From positions 1-11,164 of the forward strand of contig CAITIF010000363.1 of assembly GCA_903892365.1 (NCBI GenBank): DNA of 11,164 nt. The letters are read 5' to 3'. Shown piece after piece: positions 6,714 through 11,164 of this stretch (positions are counted from its first letter, which is position 1; every line of letters starts with the position of its first letter). Source of the DNA: an uncultured Pirellula sp. Lineage in GTDB: Bacteria; Planctomycetota; Planctomycetia; Pirellulales; Pirellulaceae. A model generated the notes under the pieces. It was not told the DNA's origin and did no database searches. It saw nothing but the letters and a program-made list of their open reading frames with translations. A program made the translations under genes and the position numbers.

Positions 6714-6764
6714 AGGCCAGATGAGCTTCCAATGCGATGCGCGAGGGTTAGCACGATCTGGCCT
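6714..6764 (-). terminator. Possible terminator of the CsbD-DUF883 gene
   Basis: AGGCCAGAT at 6714-6722 and ATCTGGCCT at 6756-6764 form a perfect 9-bp inverted repeat around a loop of about 33 bases. On the minus strand the stem is followed by TTTCT and starts about 30 bases after the stop codon. The loop is long and the U-tract short, so termination would be weak. It also lies upstream of the DUF4142 gene and could instead be a binding site. Confidence 0.4.
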
Positions 6765-6793
6765 ATTATTGCTTTTGGTAACGTGAACGAGAC

Positions 6794-7219
6794 TTAATTT
6801 TTTGTCTTGCCTAGAGTCGAGCCGAGAATCAGTCCAGCAACAACGCCGACCCCCATGGCTAGAAGCATTGATTCACCCGGTCGGTGTTGCACAGTTTGAC
6901 TAGCTGCCTTGATACCATCTCGCGATGCATCTCGAGCGTAGTCGTAACCTTCACGGATTGTTTCGCCAGCCCTACAAGCCAGGTCGCTTGCCGCTTCAGA
7001 GATGCGTCCAACGGTTGATGTCGTGTTGTCTGAGATCGTTCGAAGGAATTCCTCGATCTCATCGCGCGCCTTTCCCGTCTTCTTTTGGATCATACCTACA
7101 AGTTGCTGAATGTTGCCTTCCACTCCCGCGACATCGTCACCTGTGATCTGCGAGTACTTGGTTTTGACAGCTCCGGCCAAGTGGTTCCATGTGCCTTGGA
7201 CTTCGTCTTTAATTGCCAT
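6794..7219 (-). CDS. CsbD-like domain fused to a DUF883-type membrane anchor
   Basis: A 141-residue two-part protein. Residues 1-55 match the CsbD family: M-A-I-K-D-E-V-Q-G-T-W-N-H-L-A-G-A-V-K, then ITGDDVAGVEGNIQQLVGMIQKKTGKARDEIEEF. These are the W-x-x-L-x-G and G-x-x-x-Q-L-V-G-x-x-Q-K-x-x-G signatures. CsbD-type proteins are small stress-induced proteins (sigma-B controlled in Bacillus subtilis). Residues about 60-110 are a helical stalk (AASDLACRAGETIREGYDYA). Residues about 111-137 are a DUF883-like anchor, H-R-P-G-E-S then LLAMGVGVVAGLILG. Standard CsbD proteins are about 60-70 residues and soluble, so this version is tethered to the membrane. AAGGAGAG precedes the ATG by about 6 bases, and a strong sigma-54 promoter lies upstream. 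Confidence 0.9.
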   Translation of the reverse strand: MAIKDEVQGTWNHLAGAVKTKYSQITGDDVAGVEGNIQQLVGMIQKKTGKARDEIEEFLRTISDNTTSTVGRISEAASDLACRAGETIREGYDYARDASRDGIKAASQTVQHRPGESMLLAMGVGVVAGLILGSTLGKTKN

Positions 7220-7274
7220 TTCAATCTCTCCTTGTATCTGTTTATCGTAATCCCGTCTTGTGCACGAACTGATG

Positions 7275-7292
7275 AAGCAAAGCTTGTGCCAG
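7275..7292 (-). promoter_or_regulatory. Near-consensus sigma-54 (RpoN) promoter of the CsbD-DUF883 gene
   Basis: On the minus strand the sequence is CTGGCACAAGCTTTGCTT: the full -24 block TGGCAC, a 5-bp spacer and the full -12 block TTGCT. GG and GC are separated by exactly 10 bp. Only the G often found just after TGGCAC differs. The expected start point is near 7266, giving a leader of about 47 bases that includes the AAGGAGAG ribosome site. Planctomycetes carry RpoN and many enhancer-binding proteins, so the element is plausible biologically. Confidence 0.8.
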
Positions 7293-7392
7293 ACTCGTAT
7301 CGTTTTTGACAGACCTTATGAATGGCAAACTTGTCGTAATAAAATCTCGCAGCAAGCTGGTTTCGCAACCCAGGAGGTCTTGGAACGACCAA

Positions 7393-7415
7393 TTAGCTTC
7401 GTTAACGAACGCTAA
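7393..7415. promoter_or_regulatory. Extended palindrome, candidate activator or repressor site
   Basis: TTCGTTAACGAA at 7398-7409 is a perfect 12-bp palindrome. It is flanked by TTAGC on the left and, after one extra C, GCTAA on the right, giving 22 symmetric bases over 23. Its centre is about 137 bp upstream of the predicted sigma-54 start point of the csbD-like gene, a normal enhancer position. It is also about 140 bp upstream of the cystatin-like gene. The binding protein is unknown. Confidence 0.5.
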
Positions 7416-7545
7416 GCGATTGTTTGTTCGGGAAGCATTGCAAATTTTCTCGATCATGGGCTAATAAAGTGATTACTAACGGGTCAAGGTAGTGCTAGGC
7501 TTTCAAAGCCCAACTTAAGTCTTCTCTCATTGCAAAAGTACCAAG

Positions 7546-7899
7546 ATGTTCGCTCGCATTTCAATCACCACCCTTTGCACTGGATTACTACTGGCTGCCG
7601 GGTGCACCCAGTCCACCAACTCGAACGGCAATTCTCCAATTGCTGGTGGATATTCGGCCGAAAGCACCCAATCGGCGGACGCCATTGCGGCGGCCGAGTT
7701 TGCTGTCGCTGAACAATCGAAATCGATCGTAGGACTGAAGCTTAGTTCGATCGAGTCGGTTCAAATGCAGGTGGTCGCGGGCAGGAATTTTGAACTGGTT
7801 TTGAAGGTGGTCGATGGCGGAATTACAAAAACCGCTCGGGCCATCGTTTACACAGATCTGACAGACACGAAGTCGCTAACGTCTTGGGTCTGGTTGTAA
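7546..7899 (+). CDS. Cystatin-like lipoprotein, putative cysteine-protease inhibitor
   Basis: A 117-residue protein. A hydrophobic leader ends in lipobox L-A-A-G-C20, so it is a likely lipoprotein, followed by a Ser/Asn/Gly linker. Residues 32-117 carry the cystatin hallmarks in order and at the right spacing. They are an N-terminal Gly pair (G34-G35, A-G-G-Y-S), a helix with A-A-E-F-A-V-A-E-Q (49-57) like the conserved (L)A-x-F-A-V-x-E of cystatins, and the first inhibitory hairpin Q75-V-V-A-G79 followed by R-N-F-E-L-V-L-K-V. The strand ARAIVYTDL (97-105) follows, then a C-terminal S-W-V-W in the place of the second-hairpin P-W. Known cystatins block papain-like proteases by inserting the Gly, QVVAG and PW segments into the active site. 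Bacterial members are uncommon. The ATG lacks a clear Shine-Dalgarno. It reads away from the CsbD-like gene. Confidence 0.87.
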   Translation: MFARISITTLCTGLLLAAGCTQSTNSNGNSPIAGGYSAESTQSADAIAAAEFAVAEQSKSIVGLKLSSIESVQMQVVAGRNFELVLKVVDGGITKTARAIVYTDLTDTKSLTSWVWL

Positions 7900-7945
7900 A
7901 ACGAACAGAACCGAGTTGATGGAAGCTTGTTGCTGCCGCTACCAA

Positions 7946-7966
7946 TTTTGGCAAAAGACGCCAAAA
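7946..7966. repeat. Hairpin downstream of the cystatin-like gene
   Basis: TTTTGGC (7946-7952) and GCCAAAA (7960-7966) form a perfect 7-bp stem with a 7-base loop, 47 bases after the stop at 7899. No U-tract follows on the plus strand, so terminator activity is uncertain. An AT-rich hairpin, GCTTTTTT-CAC-AAAAAAGC, lies at 7999-8017. Confidence 0.3.
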
Positions 7967-8031
7967 CCCGTGACATCGCAGTGGCGAAAGCGTCCCAAGC
8001 TTTTTTCACAAAAAAGCGGTTTCAGACATGA

Positions 8032-8068
8032 AAAAACCCTAGGAATCATTGAGAAACCTAGGGTTTTT
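8032..8068 (-). terminator. Intrinsic terminator of tRNA-His (potentially bidirectional)
   Basis: AAAAACCCTAGG at 8032-8043 and CCTAGGGTTTTT at 8057-8068 are a perfect 12-bp inverted repeat with a 13-base loop. On the minus strand it begins 4 bases after the tRNA 3' end and finishes in a run of six T. The matching T-run on the plus strand means it may also stop transcription from the cystatin-like gene. Confidence 0.88.
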
Positions 8069-8072
8069 GAAA

Positions 8073-8148
8073 GGGTGACTAACGGGACTCGAACCCGCGA
8101 CCTTCGGAGCCACAATCCAACGCTCTAACCAACTGAGCTACAGCCACC
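8073..8148 (-). tRNA. tRNA-His (anticodon GTG)
   Basis: The 76-base minus-strand sequence folds as a full cloverleaf. The acceptor stem is GGTGGCT with its partner AGTCACC. The D arm is GCTC-AGTTGGTTA-GAGC, the anticodon stem TTGGA/TCCGA and the loop TTGTGGC. The T arm is GCGGG-TTCGAGT-CCCGT. The anticodon GTG (8111-8113 on the plus strand as CAC) reads His codons. The extra 5' G opposite a C discriminator is the tRNA-His identity pair (G-1:C73). CCA is not encoded. The gene is closely flanked by its own promoter and terminator. Confidence 0.97.
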
Positions 8149-8161
8149 ATCCGAAGACCCA

Positions 8162-8190
8162 ATATTAGTGGTTCCCGTTTCGTCCGTCAA
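8162..8190 (-). promoter_or_regulatory. Sigma-70 type promoter of tRNA-His
   Basis: On the minus strand TTGACG (8190-8185) and TAATAT (8167-8162) are separated by 17 bp, a near-consensus housekeeping promoter. The expected start is near 8155, a few bases before the tRNA 5' end at 8148. Confidence 0.82.
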
Positions 8191-8273
8191 CTCAATCCTT
8201 TTCTCAAAGAAACTTTCCCTTGCTTGGAAACGGGAACATCCTCACAATCAACCCAAGACTTACCAACAGGGGT

Positions 8274-9116
8274 TTAGCGTTTCTTTCTTTGACAAACAGG
8301 GCAAAAAAAGGTGCTTCGTTGCCCCTGAACCATGCGAACGATCGAGCCCTTGGTGCAGGTTCGACATGGTTCACCTGCGCGGTCGTAAACCAAGTGCTGA
8401 TTTTGGTACTTTCCCTCACCATTGATTGCGTTTCGATAGGTTCCGTCGCTTAGCGTCGACCCCTCTTGCTCGATGGCTTGTGTCAAAATCCTGACTGTTT
8501 CAGCGTGGATTTGCTTCCATTTCATCTTGCTTATGGCCGCGCAACGAAGACTTGGATGCACTCGAGCTGCATGTAGGATCTCTGCGGCGTACAGATTACC
8601 TATTCCGCTTACCAGCTTTTGGTCAAGCAAAGCAACTTTGACTTCCCGATCCAAACCCGCAAATCGACTCACAAACGTATCTTGGTCGACCACCGACGCA
8701 TCCGGTCCAAGCTGATTTGGGCCAAGGTAAAGGTCCACCTGTTTCGGTGTCCAGAGGCTGACGGTGCCTAAGCCTCGTCGATCCCAGTAAACAAAACGAT
8801 CGGATGCAGCGTTCTCGAGCTCAAACACAATGCGTAAATGGAGCTCGTTGGGCGGTGGCCAGAGCATTGCGATGCCCGCCATTTTGGGTTGCATTACAAT
8901 AGAATCCCCGCTGTCCAATACAACCAACACACGCTTTGCAATGCGGTTCACTTCGCGAACAACACACCCCACGGTCCTTCGTTCAAGTTCTTGAAAGGAG
9001 GGATCGATCTTGATGGGCCGATACGGGATGTCCGGTTCAATCACGGAGCGAATTTTCCCACCAACAATGGGAAACAGGCCACGTCGCATCGTTTCGACTT
9101 CTGGCAACTCAGGCAT
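8274..9116 (-). CDS. mutM: Formamidopyrimidine-DNA glycosylase (Fpg/MutM)
   Basis: A 280-residue base-excision repair enzyme that removes 8-oxoguanine and formamidopyrimidines and nicks the strand by beta/delta elimination. After Met removal the N-terminus is P2-E3-L-P-E-V-E, with Pro2 the catalytic nucleophile and Glu3 its partner. This requires the ATG at 9116 rather than the GTG one codon upstream. Other family features are K61 in RIAKRVLVV (counterpart of E. coli Lys57), VSGIGNLYAAEIL (the DNA-binding loop before the helix-two-turn-helix) and a C-terminal zinc finger with C251, C254, C272, C275 and R267. The usual HLGMSG motif reads QPKMAG (76-81), lacking the His but keeping the Met. The gene starts 9 bp after hisI, so it is probably the last gene of that operon. 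Confidence 0.95.
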   Translation of the reverse strand: MPELPEVETMRRGLFPIVGGKIRSVIEPDIPYRPIKIDPSFQELERRTVGCVVREVNRIAKRVLVVLDSGDSIVMQPKMAGIAMLWPPPNELHLRIVFELENAASDRFVYWDRRGLGTVSLWTPKQVDLYLGPNQLGPDASVVDQDTFVSRFAGLDREVKVALLDQKLVSGIGNLYAAEILHAARVHPSLRCAAISKMKWKQIHAETVRILTQAIEQEGSTLSDGTYRNAINGEGKYQNQHLVYDRAGEPCRTCTKGSIVRMVQGQRSTFFCPVCQRKKR

Positions 9117-9125
9117 CACCCATCC

Positions 9126-9506
9126 CTAGTGCGTTTTGTAGACATCTTTAGGTTCGATCAAGATGCTTTGGTCAACCACAAACTGGTGCGATCCCAGTTT
9201 TCGAAAGAAGCAACTTGCATAGCCTTCATGACATGCCGCTCCGGTCTGTTCCACTAAGATCAAGATACAATCCGCGTCGCAGTCGATTCGAACCTCTACA
9301 ATGCGTTGGCGGTGACCGCTCTCCTCCCCTTTTCGCCACAAGCGGTTACGAGAGCGACTAAAGTAGGTCGCGAAACCACTTGCAATCGTTTCTTGGTACG
9401 CCTCACGATTCATCCATGCAAACATCAAAACTTGATGCGTTTTTGAATCTTGCGCGATGGCAGGCAATAGCCCGTTCACGCCGCGAGAAAAGTCCGGTTC
9501 GGTCAT
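9126..9506 (-). CDS. hisI: Phosphoribosyl-AMP cyclohydrolase (HisI)
   Basis: A 126-residue enzyme of histidine biosynthesis that opens the adenine ring of phosphoribosyl-AMP (third step). The family motifs are all present: V-L-M-F-A-W-M-N, the [18 protein letters not shown] block, and the metal/Zn set D-C-D-A-D, A-C-H and S-C-F (D-x-D-x-D ligands and three conserved Cys). It is the stand-alone HisI form without a HisE pyrophosphohydrolase domain. The ATG at 9506 overlaps the upstream stop as ATGA, which argues for coupled translation; a TTG two codons upstream is less likely. No other his genes are in the window. Confidence 0.96.
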   Translation of the reverse strand: MTEPDFSRGVNGLLPAIAQDSKTHQVLMFAWMNREAYQETIASGFATYFSRSRNRLWRKGEESGHRQRIVEVRIDCDADCILILVEQTGAACHEGYASCFFRKLGSHQFVVDQSILIEPKDVYKTH

Positions 9507-10012
9507 TGCCAAGGACGCTTTAAAATCTCGTGAGCGATAATCGCCATCCGCATCGTTTGAGGATCGCGTAACTGATGAATCATGGATGCGGACGAAACCA
9601 TCGCCGTCTTTTGTGGTTCGACTTGCGTTGCCGGAGTTTCCGTCAACACGCTCGGAGCCGTTGACTTCCGCTTGGATTCCGATGCTCGTATCTTGCTGAT
9701 CTCATTCTGAAAATTTGGCGTCCGGTTGGTTCCAACTCGATCGCCACCTTGCTCCAACGAGGATGGGGGAGCGGAAGAAGGCAAGCCTGTCGAAAGACTA
9801 CCACTGGTTGCTTGGTAGGGTGTTGAGAATGAATCCGGTAGGCTGCTAGGAAGACTCGGTTGCAAACGAGGTTGTTCAGGCGATAGCCGTGGAGGTTCAG
9901 GATTACGTTGAGCCGACGGAGCCGGACTAGGCACTTTATTGCCCTTTTTCTGCTGCCTTTGCTGACGCCTGAGGGCCGCTTGCTTCAAAAAATCGTCGAG
10001 ATCGTCTGCCAT
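9503..10012 (-). CDS. Uncharacterised protein with disordered Pro/Ser-rich centre
   Basis: A 169-residue cytoplasmic-looking protein that I cannot assign to a family. The N-terminus ([20 protein letters not shown]) is acidic then strongly basic and helical. Residues about 25-140 are low-complexity, rich in Pro, Ser, Gln and Thr, and probably disordered. The C-terminal 25 residues ([25 protein letters not shown]) look like a conserved amphipathic helix. Two short ordered ends around a disordered linker suggest an adaptor or scaffold peptide, but this is inference. It lies 156 bp after floA and overlaps hisI by 4 bp (ATGA). A weak GGAAAG stands before the ATG. Confidence 0.85.
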   Translation of the reverse strand: MADDLDDFLKQAALRRQQRQQKKGNKVPSPAPSAQRNPEPPRLSPEQPRLQPSLPSSLPDSFSTPYQATSGSLSTGLPSSAPPSSLEQGGDRVGTNRTPNFQNEISKIRASESKRKSTAPSVLTETPATQVEPQKTAMVSSASMIHQLRDPQTMRMAIIAHEILKRPWQ

Positions 10013-10168
10013 TACTCAGTTCTTTCCGAATTTGGAATCCAAAAACTACGGGCTAGCTCGTTCATGCCAAACTAATTTACTTGGGGACAACAGAATGTCG
10101 ACCCTAGCGAATATCGGCTCAAGCGGGGGCCCCCTCAAAGGATCGCTTGGTGCCACTCCGATGAGGTA
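10013..10168. other. Spacer between floA and the downstream gene
   Basis: 156 bp without a gene. It contains a perfect GC-only palindrome, GGGGGCCCCC, at 10125-10134 but no hairpin with a U-tract and no obvious minus-strand promoter. Read-through from floA into the 169-residue gene is therefore possible. Confidence 0.4.
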
Positions 10169-11164
10169 TTATGCTCCGCGAGCGGTGTTCGAAGGTCCTG
10201 TTGTGCTGGTTCCGGCGATACTTTGACGCATTTCGGTGTCCGCGGTCATGTTACGAAGCTTGTAGTAGTCCATGATCGAAAGCCTTCCGCTGAGAAGCGA
10301 TTCCGCGATTGCTTTAGGAACATCGGATTCGGCAGCCACCACTTCAGCCCGGCTTTGTTCAATCTTTGCAAACATTTCTTGTTCGGTCGCAACTGCTTCC
10401 GCGCGTCTGCTTTCAGCCTTGGCACGAGCCACTCGCGTATCCGCTTCAGCAAGGTCCGCTTGCAATCGTGCTCCAATGTTCTCGCCCACATCAATGTCTG
10501 CGATATCAATGGAAACGATTTCAAATGCCGTTTGATCATCCAGTCGACTAGCCAATACCGTCTTCGAAATCACGTCTGGGTTTTCCAAAACGGTCTTGTG
10601 ACTCTCGGATGATCCAATCGCGCTAACGATTCCCTGTCCAACCCGCGCGATGATGGTTTCTTCTGTTGCACCACCGATCAGTCGCTGTAAGTTCGCTCGA
10701 ACGGTGACTCGGGCCTTCACCTTCAGCTGAATTCCATCTTTCGCGATTGCATCCAAGAAGGCAACCGCACTTCCCTTCGGTGGGCAGTCAATCACTTTAG
10801 GATAAACGCTGGTTTGAACGGCATCGAGCACATCGCGTCCGGCCAGATCGATGGCAGAAGCTTCGCGGAACGAAAGGGTAATTTGCTTACTTTTACGAGC
10901 TGCTACCAAAGCGCGAATCACCAAGGGAACATTGCCACGGGCCAGGAAGTGCGCTTCGAGCGATTTCGTCGTCAAGTCTTCATCTTTGATGCCGGCTTGG
11001 ACAGCCATGATTTTGCCGCGAACGATCGTTCGTGCATCAACGCGTCGGAACATCATTCCCAACAAGTCCCAGACACTGACTTTAGCCCCTGTCATGACCG
11101 ACTGGACCCAAAGCCAAAAGTATCGCGAGAAGACGGCCAATACGATGATGGCGAAAACGAAGGC
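10169..11164 (-). CDS. floA: Flotillin-like protein FloA (5' end cut by the window)
   Basis: A membrane scaffold protein of the bacterial FloA (YqfA, PF12127) family, which organises functional membrane microdomains. The visible part is about 331 residues and enters from the right edge in the middle of a hydrophobic N-terminal hairpin ([19 protein letters not shown]), so the true start lies outside. Family blocks seen in order are [127 protein letters not shown], the Ala/Glu-rich coiled coil [22 protein letters not shown], and [20 protein letters not shown] short insertion, [10 protein letters not shown], precedes the KDGIQLK block. With Bacillus FloA at about 331 residues, only a few residues are missing. 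It probably heads the hisI-mutM operon. Confidence 0.94.
   Translation of the reverse strand, partial: AFVFAIIVLAVFSRYFWLWVQSVMTGAKVSVWDLLGMMFRRVDARTIVRGKIMAVQAGIKDEDLTTKSLEAHFLARGNVPLVIRALVAARKSKQITLSFREASAIDLAGRDVLDAVQTSVYPKVIDCPPKGSAVAFLDAIAKDGIQLKVKARVTVRANLQRLIGGATEETIIARVGQGIVSAIGSSESHKTVLENPDVISKTVLASRLDDQTAFEIVSIDIADIDVGENIGARLQADLAEADTRVARAKAESRRAEAVATEQEMFAKIEQSRAEVVAAESDVPKAIAESLLSGRLSIMDYYKLRNMTADTEMRQSIAGTSTTGPSNTARGA

Larger units (their letters stand above)
7220..7545. other. Divergent regulatory region between the CsbD-like and cystatin-like genes
   Basis: A 326-bp region between divergent genes with no gene of its own. It holds the sigma-54 promoter at 7275-7292, a large palindrome at 7393-7415 and an odd-centred palindrome, GGCTTT-C-AAAGCC, at 7498-7510, just before the cystatin-like gene. 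A poor -24/-12-like match (GG at 7482-7483, GC at 7494-7495) faces that gene but lacks TTGC. No other convincing promoter for the plus-strand gene was seen. Confidence 0.6.

Noticed and set aside
7481..7495. GG-N10-GC arrangement before the cystatin-like gene as a sigma-54 promoter
   Set aside because: Spacing is right, but the -12 block is GTGC rather than TTGC and the -24 block is poor. A match of this quality is expected by chance in this length.
7916..8128. 70-codon plus-strand frame across the tRNA-His region
   Set aside because: It reads antisense through the tRNA and its terminator hairpin, so it is a shadow.
8073..8148. tRNA-His as an integration site for a mobile element
   Set aside because: No integrase gene and no duplicated tRNA 3' end were seen in the window. 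The flanks are its own promoter and terminator.
10125..10134. GGGGGCCCCC palindrome downstream of floA
   Set aside because: Too short and loop-free to form a hairpin terminator, and no U-tract follows. Noted only as sequence composition.
1..11164. CRISPR arrays, insertion sequences or tandem repeats
   Set aside because: No regularly spaced repeats, transposase frames or terminal inverted repeats were found on reading both strands.

Overview
The window reads as chromosomal DNA of a member of the Planctomycetota, probably near Pirellulaceae. The main evidence is a DUF1559 protein with a prepilin-like N-terminus and a C-terminal H-X9-DG motif, followed by a small lipoprotein with a carrier-type beta domain. 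Base composition near 50% GC, many weak Shine-Dalgarno sites and a floA-linked gene block fit this. The assignment comes from protein style only; there is no rRNA in the window.

Layout. (1) 1-1967 (+): a poorly resolved 5' edge, then the DUF1559 pseudopilin-like gene and an EF-hand/transthyretin-like lipoprotein, probably one operon. (2) 1968-2835: about 870 bp with no convincing gene, ending in a candidate sigma-54 promoter. (3) 2836-4474 (+): five small membrane proteins in a tightly packed cluster (overlaps of 4, 35 and 22 bp, then a 146-bp gap). They resemble the proteobacterial YqjD (DUF883) / YqjE (holin-like) set. (4) 4573-7219 (-): a bestrophin-family channel, an exported DUF4142 protein and a CsbD-DUF883 fusion. 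The last has a near-consensus sigma-54 promoter. (5) 7546-7899 (+): a small lipoprotein with cystatin hallmarks, a candidate cysteine-protease inhibitor. (6) 8073-8148 (-): tRNA-His(GTG) with a textbook sigma-70 promoter and an intrinsic terminator. (7) 8274-11164 (-): floA (cut by the window edge), a disordered protein of unknown function, hisI and mutM. The last three are closely packed.

The most interesting part is 2.7-7.9 kb. Four small proteins end in the same kind of short glycine-rich membrane anchor and a fifth carries a related segment internally, each with a different N-terminal part (one is CsbD). They sit beside a holin-like protein, an anion-channel homologue, a ferritin-like DUF4142 protein and a cystatin-like lipoprotein. 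Two of the transcription units carry sigma-54-type -24/-12 elements with correct spacing. Both have palindromes at distances typical of enhancer-binding-protein sites. This suggests an envelope or osmotic stress regulon under RpoN control. That is inference from motifs and context, not demonstrated function.
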